Shown: positions 11,472 through 22,977 of the stretch, one piece after another | How the letters are laid out: every line of letters begins with the position of its first letter | How positions within the stretch are numbered: the first letter of the stretch is position 1 | Notes under the pieces: model-generated | Seen by the model: only the letters and a program-made list of their open reading frames with translations | The model's database searches: none | What the model was told of the DNA's origin: nothing | Made by a program: the position numbers and the translations under genes | NCBI GenBank assembly: GCA_963576565.1 | Contig: OY755044.1 | Coordinates: 44,272,735 to 44,336,734, forward strand | Length of the DNA: 64,000 nucleotides | Direction of reading: 5' to 3' | Source of the DNA: Aspidapion aeneum | Lineage: Eukaryota; Arthropoda; Insecta; Coleoptera; Brentidae

Positions 11472-13170
11472 CTTAAAATAAAAAATATTTTTTTTTCTTC
11501 ATAATATACAGACCAATTTTATAATTATTCATACTTTTTTCAATTTTTTCAGAACTAAATTGCATTAATTACAAAAAATACAAAGGCTGTTCCGGTTTAC
11601 TCAACGGATTTTAGTACTAAATCGACGTAATAATGAAAATTTATTTAAATTTTTTTAAGTAAAGGGAATCAAATCTAAACAACGTTAAACGGTTGTCAAA
11701 AAAAATTAATGTTTTAACAATAAAGTGACCCAACTCTTAATTTTCAGATAATTTTAAATATTAAACCGACGCAACTCGAAATATTACGCTGTATTAGTTA
11801 GAATTTTTAGTACTAAACAGTTCTAACTTAAAATATGTCGGTCAATTTATTGAGTTGCTGTATGATTTTTAGTGTTTTAACGATATAAAACTAATCAGGG
11901 TCAGTATTTTACAAAAGTTTCGTCGATACTTACCTTGTAATTTCCTACAAAACAGACAGATTTGGACAAGAAACAAAATAATGCACAATATTTCACTGAA
12001 AATGTGCAAAACTGAAAGAGACCACTCTAACATAAAAAAAATGCCGCGCCTATTTTAAAACGAGAGTGCCGAAAACTACCTGTCTAAAGAATTCTGTATA
12101 CATTTGAGATTTTATTGATCGATTAGTCCATAGGGGGCACTGCTTTAGGTCAGTTTAAGGCAAAAACTCCATTTCAAAATTTTTTGAGTAAACTCATAAG
12201 GGCATATCGGTCTATCGGCCCGACGTCACCGAAGATGTAATTTTTTTCCACGTCACCATTGGAGGGTTAAATAAGAACAAACTTTTAAAATTGTGTTTTG
12301 AGACATCCTGTATTGTTTGCATTACAGTTTTTACAACTCGATTCTTGATGATCTCATTCCATCGGCAGTGTTTTGTCTTAGCGAGTCGCTATAATACATG
12401 ATCGCAAGTCACCGCCAACTAGGTCTATCATCAGTCATTCATGCCTCAGTTCACACAGAGATTCGCCTCATCCTCTTTCCCGGGACAGAGTCATAATTTT
12501 TGATGAGTTGACAGGTGCTTAGCTAATAACAATCGAACACATTATAAAAGATTTTATTTTTCAACGATAGCAGAAAAGATACTCTTTGTTTGTAACGTTT
12601 TTAAAACTGTTTTATATTTATTTTATACACACACGGTACGGTACCTTCGTTTAAGGGTTCGATTTTGAACAAAATCGTACCCGACAATATTATGGAATGT
12701 TACGAAGACGTTCTAAATTTGCAGTTTAAAAGACCAATTTCTCCGATGCCTTTAGCTCTTTTGTAAATGTTGACTACTGATAACATCGTTTTTTATATAC
12801 AGCAAGTAGCTCCATCTATTATTCAATTAGCCAAACTTCATTTGGGTTGAACGAGCGCGAGAGATACAACGCTTATGCATGGGGACACCCATAGCATAAA
12901 ATGCGGCATTATGGGCTCACGGACCCCCTAAGACATATTCCTGGGTGCGCCACTGGTTTATGTATGAGAGAGCTAAAAATACAGGACATTGGTCCATTCA
13001 GTTGTGAATGTAGAGCTTATTGTTATCATTTTCTCGTTTACAGATAGAATTTCTTTTGTTTATTACCTTTCCTATTCACGACTTTGAAGATAAAAATTAA
13101 GAATATACTAACCTGAAAACCTAACCTAACCTAACACCACGTTAAATTGTATTCAATTCTATGCAACGTC
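11472..13170. other. No supported gene; orphan hAT-type end
   Basis: At 12940-12955 lies CCTGGGTGCGCCACTG, the reverse complement of a terminus common in hAT MITEs (compare 46499-46617), without a partner end nearby. Three CCTAA units occur at about 13119-13134. Otherwise nothing was recognised. Confidence 0.4.
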
Positions 13171-13178
13171 GCAGTATT

Positions 13179-13339
13179 CAGGGCCGTACCCAGAAAAATA
13201 TTTGGGGGGGGGGGGGAGGAATAAAATGCAATAACAAATTTGCATATTGTATTTTTTTTTGCTCTAGATTTGTTGCTGAAAAATCTCTTTTAGTAAACTT
13301 TATCGACTATTCGGGGGTCCCCCCGTAAATACGGCCTTG
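13179..13339. mobile_element. hAT-type MITE, 161 bases, perfect 8-base TSD
   Basis: The element starts CAGGGCCGTA and ends TACGGCCTTG, inverted termini matching at 9 of 10 positions. It is flanked by GCAGTATT at 13171-13178 and again at 13340-13347. An 8-base duplication and short CA(G/A)GG termini fit the hAT superfamily. The interior has a G-run and a C-run and no coding capacity. Confidence 0.85.
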
Positions 13340-13347
13340 GCAGTATT

Positions 13348-14146
13348 GTATTCAGGCTTACTCAACTAGGTTATTCTGAACCAGGCTGTCAGGCACTCAG
13401 AGAATAAACGTTTTTCGTATAAAAGTTTGGGCATTTGTGTGTAAAAATTTTGATTTGGACGAATCTGTTTTGGCTTATTCGCGTTTTATTAGTTATACCA
13501 GATTGTTGCTCAAAGGACTCTTTGCCAAATTTTCGATTTGTATGATAATTATAAATAGACAATTTTCAGTTTGCCTAAAATACCTAATGCTTTGCACATT
13601 GTACTTTTGGTAAACATTACGGGACCTCCATAATACAACGACAAAATTAAATCACAGATCATCAAAGCATGAAGGAAGTCTGTAGTAAGAACGCCTAGAA
13701 AACGTTATTCAAACTTCCTAAATGCTGTGAAATAGCACCTAGCAGAGGATTCTAAATTGTTTTAGACACTAAATGCAGCTTTTCAACGGCTATTTACTGC
13801 CAAAGATTGCTACCGCTTTCCGCGGCATGGCTCATTAGCTAATTTTCTGTGTTATTTCGCCGCAAGGAAGGTGGCCTTATATGAAAAAGGCACAAAAATG
13901 CCATGAATTATGCAAATTTTTTACATGAAAATTTTGTATGAAAAATATATTTGTACCTAGTTTTTCAGACTAAAACCGCTTATTTATTAAATTATTTAAA
14001 GAAAGAAAATACCTAGCAACTATCATGCATCATTTTATTGCAGAAGTCGTTAACCCGTCAACAAAGAGCAGACAGAGAGATCTGCCTAATTACTGTCACG
14101 TTGACATAATAAGTGACTTTAAAGTATGTGTGTCTAGATTCTTTAA
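13348..14146. other. No supported gene
   Basis: Nothing recognised. Confidence 0.5.
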
Positions 14147-14263
14147 ATGGGTGAGAAGTAGTACTCCCGGAATCGGGTGAGAGCCGAACGGCTCATGCAA
14201 TCTCACTTGATTTCCGCATCCCTATTGTAACCGGGGAGATGCTCAATCTCACTCTCACCCATT
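14147..14263. repeat. Small foldback repeat
   Basis: ATGGGTGAGA at the left and TCTCACCCAT at the right bracket about 117 bases, with weaker inward symmetry (ACTCCCGG against CCGGGGAGA). It is probably a decayed MITE; no target duplication was resolved. Confidence 0.45.
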
Positions 14264-14486
14264 ACATATTAAGATTTTATGTACAGAGTTAACAAGAAAA
14301 TGCGGACATTGATCGTGAGAAAATCAACTGATGAGGATTGGGGTTTTTTTAAATGTTTTCATACTTTTCTCATATTCCGACAAATCATTCTGTGGCTTTA
14401 AAAATAAAAACTACAAAAAAAGTACAGAGGATGATCTCCTCGTTTGAAACGGTGCAGCACAAACAAAGTGAATATAGCCGTTCATG

Positions 14487-14752
14487 ACGTAGCGAACGAG
14501 GGGTGGCTCGATCGCCGATTTTGGAATAAACCTACGTTATTTCCTGGTATTTCCCAGTATTTCCACAACTTTCAATTGTATTTCCTAGTATTTCCCAAGC
14601 ACTGGTATTTGCTAGTATTTCTCCCCTAGTATTTCCAATGGTATTTCCTAGTATATTTCCCAGTACTTCCCAAATATTTCCCAAGTACTTCCTGGTATTT
14701 TGCCTAACCTGTACACCAAAAGGAAATACCGAGACACCCCTCGGTAGCGAAA
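14487..14752. mobile_element. MITE-like element enclosing a TATTTCC minisatellite
   Basis: The left end (TAGCGAACGAGGGGTGGCTCG) and right end (CGAGACACCCCTCGGTAGCGAA) are inverted copies. Between them, 14534-14702 consists of about ten or more degenerate units resembling CTAGTATTTCCC. The motif GTATTTCC also abuts the right terminus, so the array may have grown out of the subterminal sequence. The superfamily is unknown. Confidence 0.55.
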
Positions 14753-15985
14753 GTGTAGAATAGTGGCCAGTTCGTCTTACTAGCTCTGTTTATAATTGTT
14801 TAGCGTGTAATATTAGATTAGAAATTTTATCAATTCTATAGTAGCGATGTTTTTTTAGTCATTCGATAAAAACTCATCGTATTTTTCTTTTCAACGTGTT
14901 TGACTTTGAAACATACAACAGGCTACCGTTAGATCTACGACGCCGTCACATTTAGTCCCACGAAATCAGTCTGCAACAACTACTGTATTCGATTTTTAAC
15001 CGTTTCCTTCTATTACCTTTATTGTCACTCGATACTGGTATACCTTTTTTTTTAAAAATGTAGTTTTTCTCCTATATTTTTGGTAAATTTCCTCAGTATG
15101 TCGGCGTATAAAGCTTAGTAAAGCTAATATTTTGTAATCAAAATTAAAAATCGGTCGTCAGTATAAATAGCCATTTACAATACCTTCTAATTTTGTGGCT
15201 AGATTAATTGACATAAGGGGGTATACAGTAGTAAAACATTTATTCGGACACTTTCTAAATCAAACAAGTTTCATGGCTAATCGGGCAAAAAGGAGTTTTT
15301 TGTTTCTCTCATATTTTTCCGTGGGTAGCCCGAAAGCTTAACCTCACGGGGGTCCAAGATCTAATGGACACCTAATAAGTGTTGACAGTTAACTGTTTCG
15401 TCAATGTGACTAATCTTGCGAAGTTAATTAGACGGTTTTGTCTCTAATTAAATGTAAATAATAAAAGAACTATAGCAAGAAGCGCCATCTACCGAGATAC
15501 GAGAGAAACAAAAAACAAAAAACACAAGCAGGCGAAACACTGCTATACAATATCGATCAATGAAAAGATCGAATGCAAATAAAAGAAAACAACTATAGTC
15601 CGTGACCTACGACAGCTCTTTGTCTTTTCAGGCCGGATCAACGCATTTTGCATTTTTACCCGTCATCACGATAGTGAGCGTCAATCAACGGAATTTTTAA
15701 GCCAAATAATACTAACAAACGTGAAATTTCGTACCCGTGAATTTAAAAATCAAACAAGTTTCATGGCTAATCGGGCAAAAAGAAAAAACTTTCTGTTTCT
15801 TTGGTATTGTTCCGTATTAAATATAGGCATATTTAGTGCATAGAAAAACAACAAACAAGATTTTGTTCTAACAAACATGTTAGTTTTAGTCCGTTTAATA
15901 GAGATTTCCGCAAGGTCCCTGTAGGATTGTCTTTTAAAATTCGCATATACAGCTGGAATAAAACAGTAGATAACTTTTATAGACT
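14753..15985. other. Non-coding; direct repeat about 490 bases apart
   Basis: A roughly 36-base segment (AATCAAACAAGTTTCATGGC.. then CGGGCAAAAAG) occurs at about 15258 and again at about 15748, with looser similarity for some 30 bases more. Near 15225 a GTATACAGTAG..TTATTCGGACAC stretch resembles a Tc1-type end. No gene was found. Confidence 0.5.
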
Positions 15986-16960
15986 TTATTGTTTCTCGAA
16001 GTATTCTCCACGAAAATAAATGCACTTGCTCAAATCAATTGTCAAAGCTCTAATTCCACTTGTTTGTTAGTACTGTCGAAATTGCATTCTTGAAGGCGTC
16101 GACTGCATCTTCTTGCAAAATCTTTGACCACGCAGTCCATTCTTGATTTTTGGAAAAGTATAGAAATCGTTGGGATTTAGGTCTGGACTGTATGGAGGAG
16201 GGTTCAACAAATCGACGTTTTGTTGGGTTAAAAATTCAATGGTTTTTTGTCCTTTATGCGAACTTGTATTGTCTTGGTGGAGGATGATTCGTCGTTCAGG
16301 GTTCGTTTTTCGAAGGTCAGCGATGACTTTCCACAAACAAATGGTGATGTACCAATCGGCAGTAACAGTCCTTTGATCTTCCAGAGGAATTGGTGCTGCA
16401 TGACCTGCTTTTGAGACAAATGTGGCGATCATCTTTTTATATACACTTCGAGAACGGCTCACTTTTGTTTGCTTTTTTTCATCTTGGAACACCAAAACAG
16501 ACGAATGACATTTATTTTTGGGTTCCTATGAGTAAATCCACGATTCATGACTACTGAAAATGCTGTACACATTTTTCGAGTTTCCTGCCTCAAAGCCGTC
16601 TAGAGTTTTCTGACACCAATTGACCCTGGCTTCTTTCTGTTCTTCGTTTAACAGATGCGGTATCCAGCGGGAAACTAATTTTCTTACCCCTAATTCTTCA
16701 TGCAAAATCGTTTGAATTGAGGTCCTTGAAGTCCCCAATGAAGCCTCAATCTCGGAATATGTCACATGTCGATCTTCCGTGATGAACATGCGCACAGCAT
16801 CGATGTTCTGCTGGGTGCCAGCCGTTTTTGGTGCACCTTGCCTTGGATCGTCGCTAAGGCTAGTCCGTCTACGCTTCTGTTCTCCATATCAACGAGAATC
16901 TGTCGACTGATGTGGTGCTTTATTACCAAAAACAGAAATGAACTTGGAAAAGCGTGATTG
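15986..16960 (-). pseudogene. Mariner transposase pseudogene (DD34D)
   Basis: One minus-strand frame runs from about 16900 to the stop at 15986. It has a helix-turn-helix segment (YSEIEASLGTSRTSIQTIL), a first catalytic box reading SSHESWIYS, a second box HQDNTSSH, a third box PPYSPDLNPNDF, then KNGLRGQRF and a C-terminal GEYFEKQ. The second and third Asp are 34 residues apart, the mariner DD34D spacing. The first Asp is His, and in-frame stops occur at about 16880, 16526 and 16067. The enzyme would cut and paste at TA sites; this copy is inactive. Terminal inverted repeats were not resolved. Confidence 0.85.
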
Positions 16961-18068
16961 TTGAGATAATTTTTTTCGAAAGTTGTAAAAATTATAGCTA
17001 TAAAATCTAACTTTGTAAAGTTTACCTTTTGCCACAAAAGCACACCTATTATAAACAAGTAGGAGAGATTTCCCGATCCGTAGCTCTAGTTTCAAATAAT
17101 TGAAACAATATTTTAAATCAACGAAAAAATGCGAAACTAGCTTACCAAGTGGCCTTTACAAGGAACCACATACATATACGAGCACACGGTCAGTATAAAG
17201 CCAAAGTAGGCTTAATTGGGTACTTTGTTCTCGACTGTCACTTATTTTTATTGTTTTCGCCCTAGCTGGCTTGATTTATTCTAATTGGTGGATCTGCATG
17301 CAAAACAAGTGAATGCCTTATATTGAATACAAGTTATACACCGCGCTGCTTTGCTCAATATGTTCAATTAAAAAAAGAGAAACGAAATTTTAGGACTAAA
17401 ACTCTGATAACGATAACTACCTATACTATTAGGTAAAGCAGAATACAATAGAATAGAATATCTTTTTATTGCCAACCATCATTACAAAAGTAGAAAATGC
17501 ACATTTCTATACCAAATCAAGGCGATTTCATGAATAAACCTTTAGAAAGTAAGGTACCTGATGATAAGTGCTGCGATCTTTATCAGTTACCTTAATACAA
17601 GGTAGATAATTTTAAGGAAAAAGCATAGACCTAAAGCATTGCCTTGTGGCACATTCATAAAGTTTGTTTTTATTGTCTTGGGCGTTTACGTTTTCAATAA
17701 AATGTACACGAATTAATTTAAATAAAATTTAACGACACAGCCCCTAAAATTTTAAAAGTACAGTCTACTTTGTACAGTGTACTTATATAAAAATTGGATA
17801 GACTTTTATAAATGTTTAGTAGTAATTTAAAACCAATATATTGCTTACTGAACGATTTTCTAAAGCCTTTTTTTGACATCTTCCTCAATTTTTTCAGTAT
17901 GTTTATAACCGTTTATTTTCGTAAAGATTACGGAAATAGTCTTGCGCCGTATTTCTTAGGGTTTGCAAGCTTTCCTAACCTAAGCATCTACTTCATATTA
18001 CGTGTCGCAAACAAGAGAGAAATAGCTACAGTCCCAAATAGTGACGGCTAACATAAGGGAAACTATAG
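16961..18068. other. No supported gene
   Basis: Flank of the mariner pseudogene and AT-rich sequence up to BEL-1. The ORF at 17812-18051 has no recognisable features. A stretch near 17440-17480 (GAATAGAATATC, T-run) resembles a reversed LINE 3' end but is too short to call. Confidence 0.5.
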
Positions 18069-18073
18069 ACAAC

Positions 18074-18545
18074 TGTTAGCTCCCGCTAAATTTCGCGGTT
18101 GTTTTTAAAATTTTAAAACCACACAATTGGATGACGGACAGAGTACATTTTCCGCGCATTGGACATGCGCACCAAGAATCAGTGAGATCCTTTTCTACCG
18201 CCTCGAGAAAATGGCGTGTTAATTTACTTTCTCCAACTATTACAAATTTCTACACTTAAAAGTGCTCGATTTTGGTGTACTGAAGCATAGAACTAGAAAC
18301 TTCAGCCCTTCAGCTACGTGGTGCCATCATTAGATCAAGACAGGGGCCCCTGAAACGTGGAGAAATTGGCTGCAAACTGGTGAGTGCTTTGTTTCTGATT
18401 TCCGTTGTGTGGTACCAGCAATTAACTATGGACCTTTTGATTATTTCGTGATTTCGTATCAATATATTTATGTTTGTTCGCGCTTTTATTAATTAAAATA
18501 TATACAGTCCACTGCAGTTATCGTTTTTCTAATTGCGGGCATACA
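18074..18545 (+). repeat. BEL-1 5' LTR
   Basis: 472 bases, TGTTAGCTCC to GGGCATACA, with TG..CA ends. It contains the seven bases (AAAATGG) missing from the 3' LTR. It should carry the element promoter and poly-A signal; no core promoter was pinned down. Confidence 0.92.
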
Positions 18546-18770
18546 TAAGTGTTCCTTCGACCCGAATTATTTAAATTTACTCCATACGACGGCCATTTCA
18601 CATTTTCACACGGCGACCACACGGCCTTGAATTTGCCAATCGTTTGACCTTCGGTTTCGGCGCAGTTCAACTGTTTTCGGTCCGCTGCTATGGTAACGCA
18701 GGGTCTACCGCGTGGTCATTTCAGTAAACAAAAATCGAGAATAAATCAAAACAAACAAACAACATTTCTC

Positions 18771-19202
18771 ATTTCTGTGATTAGATGTGTTCCATATCAT
18801 TTCGATATTTAAAACAATTTTCATCAATTGCGATAAATTAGTGCATATTTTCGACAATTCGTCATTTTTCTATTTCAGAAGCATTAATTTAGCGTTAATT
18901 GTATATTTACCGACATTTCTGTGATTAGATGTGTTCCATATCATTTCGATATTTAAAACAATTTTCATCAATTGCGATAAATTAGTGCATATTTTCGACA
19001 ATTCGTCATTTTTCTATTTCAGAAGCATTAATTTAGCGTTAATTGTATATTTACCGACATTTCTGTGATTAGATGTGTTCCATATCATTTCGATATTTAA
19101 AACAATTTTCATCAATTGCGATAAATTAGTGCATATTTTCGACAATTCGTCATTTTTCTATTTCAGAAGCATTAATTTAGCGTTAATTGTATATTTACCG
19201 AC
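18771..19202 (+). repeat. Three tandem 144-base units in the BEL-1 leader
   Basis: The unit starting ATTTCTGTGATTAGATG occurs at 18771, 18915 and 19059 with no difference seen between copies. BEL-0 has a single copy. Each BEL-1 unit contains an ATG opening an 18-codon upstream ORF that closes at TAG, and a TTTTTCTATTTCAG tract resembling a splice acceptor. In BEL-0 the corresponding ATG is GTG. Confidence 0.92.
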
Positions 19203-19229
19203 AATTTCGTCATTTCAAAGGTAAAAATC

Positions 19230-19703
19230 ATGTCTATCAAAAAAGCCGTGCAAAAACGCAAGGGTTTTTTATCTGCGATAACCGAGTGTTATGTGTTTTC
19301 ACAAACCGCGGCAACGGACGCAAAAGCGAGAAACGAGTTTCAAGTGAGGTATTCCGATTTGGATGAAACCTTCGATAAATGCATGCTGGCACATAATGAT
19401 GTCATTATGTTGATAGACGACTCGGACGACGAGGAGTTTAAAACGCAGGATGCGATCCTTTCAGAAGCTCGTAAATATTTTTATGCGTGTAAAAGGGTTT
19501 ACTCTGAAATATTTCCGGTTGAGGCCCCATCCTTTTCGGGATCATATGTTCGACAAAACGAAACTCCAAAACTCAAAGAGTTATTTCGAGGTGATAAAAA
19601 ATTATGGCCAAGCTTTTTCGATCTTTTTAATAACATTATAGATCAAAGTCTAAGTAACGTCCGAAAACTTATTTATTTTCATATCTCGAGGATGAGCCTT
19701 TAA
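19230..19703 (+). pseudogene. BEL-1 Gag, first segment
   Basis: 157 codons from ATG at 19230, matching BEL-0 Gag. Near 19570 a 12-base in-frame deletion removes GIPI-type residues. Near 19673 a 4-base deletion relative to BEL-0 shifts the frame, so the ORF ends after HISRMSL. The true frame resumes in the ORF at 19706. Confidence 0.85.
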
Positions 19704-19705
19704 AA

Positions 19706-21013
19706 TTGATATCAGGGATTAGCTTATCTGATCAAAATTATAAAATTGCTTACGACAAATTAGTCAATAGATATCAAAACAAGCGAGACCTCGCAAATGA
19801 TGCTTTAAGCACAATTATGAACTATACATTAAAAAACGAGTCAGCCAAAGAATTGCGTAATTTAATTGACACCTTTTCAGAATTCCTAGAAATTTTAAAA
19901 TCACTTAGCTTTGACGTTGACAGTTGGGACTTTATTATTTTTTTCATTTTGTTAGAAAAATTGGATATTCCGACGCGTTCAAATTTCGAAATGAGTCACG
20001 CCAATACTAATACCGAAATTCCCACTTTTCAGTCACTTTTTCAATTTCTAGAAAAAAGATGTAAAGTTTTGGAATCACTTCCTAAATCAACAGCACCCAA
20101 AAAGGTGCCTACCTATCAAAAATCAAATTCTATGCAAAATCAGTTTGGGCAAAAGCCTACCTATCAAAAATCAAATTCTATGCCAAATCAGTTTCGGCAA
20201 AAGCCTACCTATAAATCACCCAATTCGCCTTTTATAGGACTGGCTGGCACCTCAACTAATTCAAGTACGGGAATAAAATGTTTCCGGTGTAATCAAGGTC
20301 ACGTGCTTTTGAAATGTCAAACATTTCTTGACCTCTCGCCTATCGAGCGCCTATCTTTCGTCAAGCAGAAAAAATTATGTCTAGCGTGTTTTCATCCCTC
20401 GCATGGGGTAGACACGTGCAAATCAAAATATTCATGCAGGACTTGCAATAGTAAAAGGCACCACACTTTAACTCATATCTTAGAAACTAATAAAGAGTCT
20501 GGAAGCCAAGATACTAGTCCTGTCATTCACACACCACCTGTCAAAAATCTTCATGTGTCATTAAATACCTCAGGACCTTTAGGTACCTTTCTTTTATGCA
20601 CCGCCATAATAGATGTTATGGACGGTTGCGGAAATTTTCAACCTGTAAGGGCACTGCTTGATTCTGGATCACAGACAGGATTCATTAGTGAAAAGTGTAT
20701 TCAGCGTCTTAATCTTCCTAGGCGAAGTTACACCACTGAAATATTCGGATTAAATCAAATGTCTTCTCTTACTTCCAAAGGGCTCGTTCAATGTCACATT
20801 AAGCCACAAGGACAGGTCACTCCTTTACCTAATTTCGAAGCAATTGCTGTTCCACAACTATGTTCCAATATGCCTACATTCACTTTGAACGATAATCAGT
20901 GGAAACACTTGGAAAACCTTAAACTTGCCGACCCATCTTATTTCAAATCTAGACCTGTGGACCTAGTTATTGGTTGCGAGCTATTCGCACAGATATTCAA
21001 GTGCCCTCCTTGA
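19706..21013 (+). pseudogene. BEL-1 Gag core, zinc knuckles and aspartic protease
   Basis: 435 codons. The first half is the Gag core. At about codons 150-165 an imperfect duplicated QKPTYQKSNSM peptide precedes the nucleic-acid-binding part: CFRCNQGHVLLKC (CCHC knuckle), then CLACFHPSHGVDTC and CRTCNSKRHHTLTH, metal-binding modules common in BEL/Pao. A pepsin-like retroviral-type protease follows, with active-site LLDSGSQTGFIS. The frame is lost at about 21000, just after VIGCELFAQIF, where RT-linker coding continues in another frame. Confidence 0.88.
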
Positions 21014-21416
21014 ATGGGTTCTTGGACAAATAGGGCAACCTTCAGCCCTTGAAACCATCTTTGGCTGGGTCGTCATGGGAAAAGTTGACGAAGTAGGTAA
21101 TCTTACGGAACGAACCAGTTGTTTTTTAACGAGTCATTCACCTCCTTTAGAGGTCATTATCCCTAGGTTTTGGGAAAACGAACATTTGCCTAAAAAACAA
21201 ATCTTATCAAAGGGAGAAAAACAAGCGGAATCAATTTTTACTGCAAGTGTCGTACGGCAACCGAGCGGTAGATTCATGGTAGATCTTCCGTTTAAAGATA
21301 AAATAAACCCTGACCTAGGAAATACTTATCCGCAAGCCTATCGTAGATTTTTACTTCTAGAAAATAGATTACTCAAAAATCCTGATCTGTACACTGCCTA
21401 TTCTAGTTTCATCTAG
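20970..21416 (+). pseudogene. BEL-1 protease-RT linker and RT N-terminus
   Basis: After the frameshift near 21000 this frame gives the conserved ALETIFGWVVMGKV linker and the RT lead-in (FWENEHLPKK.., RRFLLLENRLLKNPDLY), ending at a TAG at 21414. BEL-2 has the same segment at 42497-41898. Confidence 0.8.
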
Positions 21417-21444
21417 TCAACCAAAAGTCGACGTATCATGTTTT

Positions 21445-22128
21445 TTGGCACATCATTGCGTACTAAAGCCGGAAAGCTTAAGTACAAAATTAAGGGTAGT
21501 CTGGGATTGTTCGGCCGTCACCCCAAACAATATTAGTCTCAATGACACGTTGTTATCTGGACCGAAACTTCAAAAAGATATTGCTTCTTTACTCCTTACG
21601 TTTCGTCTTAATCCTATTGCCTACATTGCTGATATCAAACAGATGTTCCGTCAAGTCCTTATCAATCCCTATCACCGTCCTTATCAAAGGATTTCTCATC
21701 AGGACCCACTTTCAGTGTGGGAACTTTCTACTGTCACTTTTGGCATGACATGCTCACCTTTTCTAGCCATGCGTACATTAAATGAGCTGTCAGAGAGAGA
21801 AAAGGAACGTTTTCCTATGGCCAGTACTGTTCTAAAAACGTCAATTTACATCGACGATATCTTGGGAACTAGCCCTTCGCTTTCTAAAGCCCTTTCCCTA
21901 CAGATGGAACTCAATGATTTGTTAAAGTCGGGAGGATTTGAACTTAAAAAATGGGCAAGCAATTGTCCTGAGTTATTGGCAACATTGCCAGAATCCGATC
22001 GTCAAATGCCTCTTTCTTTTGACAAGGATGTGTGGTTCATCCTTTATCAAAGTTTTAGCCCTTCAATGGCATCCAAAAAACGACATTTTTTCTTATCAAT
22101 GCCGAATGAAGGACAAACCCCCAACTAA
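21445..22128 (+). pseudogene. BEL-1 reverse transcriptase palm
   Basis: Reads HHCVLKPESLSTKLRVVWD, LSGPKLQKDIAS, ADIKQMFRQV (motif A Asp), TFGMTCSPFLA, and the catalytic YIDD at 21847-21858. The domain would copy element RNA to DNA. Past codon 195 the frame is lost and the C-terminal residues are out of frame; the true frame continues in the ORF that starts at 21938. Confidence 0.85.
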
Positions 22129-22857
22129 ACGTTCTATTTTATCTATCATAGGAACAATCTTCGATCCCTTAGGTTTTCTTTGTCCCTTGTTGCTACAAGC
22201 AAAATTTATTTTGCAACAGTTGTGGATATCGAAAATAGGCTGGGACGAAGAACCAGATTCTTCTATCATCGACTCTTGGAACAAACTTCGTTCTGAATTC
22301 CCGCTTCTTTCCAATTTTCAATTACCCCGACAAATCAAACTGTCAAAAACCAATACCTGTCAAATCATCAGCTTCTGTGACGCTTCAATTCGAGGCTACG
22401 CAGGCGTCGTATATTTTCGTGTAGAAGAGGAAAACAATATATGTGTTTCTCTCATATCTGCAAAATCTAGGGTCGCGCCTATAAAGTCACAAACTTTGGC
22501 TATGCTAGAACTCCTAGGCGCATTTCTTTTAAGCGAATTAATTGATTTCGTCTTATCTAGCTATGAAGGAAAAATAACTTTTACAAATACTTTCTTACTT
22601 TCTGCGATTCGCAAGTCGTATTGCACTGGCTTTCATCTCCTCCTAATCGCTGGCAAACCTTTGTTGGAAATCGAGTCAGTAGAATCCAAGAAATCATTCC
22701 CTCAAACTCATGGCGCTACATTCCTTCTGCTTTAAATGCAGCCGATATTGCGTCACGAGGGGCCACCCCTTCACAGCTCATTTCACATGACATGTGGTGG
22801 AACGCACCGTCGTTTTTGTGGTCTCCCGAAAACGAATGGCCCGATTTTCATAAATGA
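22030..22857 (+). pseudogene. BEL-1 RT connection and RNase H
   Basis: From about 22030 the frame of the 21938-22735 ORF reads LALQWHPKNDIFSY, GTIFDPLGFLCPLLLQAK and the RNase H start SFCDASIRGYAGVVYF, then TLAMLELLGAFLLSEL. Another frameshift near 22600 moves coding into 22621-22857 (HWLSSPPNRWQTFVGNRV, NAADIASRGATP, DMWWNAPSFLW). RNase H would remove the RNA strand during reverse transcription. The domains are recognisable but cannot be made as one chain. Confidence 0.82.
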
Positions 22858-22977
22858 AAAATACCGATTGATTTCGGAGATATTAATCTGGAGGAAAAGC
22901 CAAAGGTCTGTTGCAATGCGATAATTGACGTTAACTTCTTAGATCAGCTTCTTATCAAATATTCATCTATATCAAAA

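Noticed and set aside
13119..13134. Three CCTAA units, matching the insect telomere repeat TTAGG
   Set aside because: Too short; runs of this size are common by chance in insect genomes.
15258..15790. Direct repeat that could be short LTRs
   Set aside because: Only about 36 bases are well matched, there is no TG..CA boundary, no target duplication and no coding between them.
16170..16376. Plus-strand ORF
   Set aside because: Antisense to the mariner transposase pseudogene.
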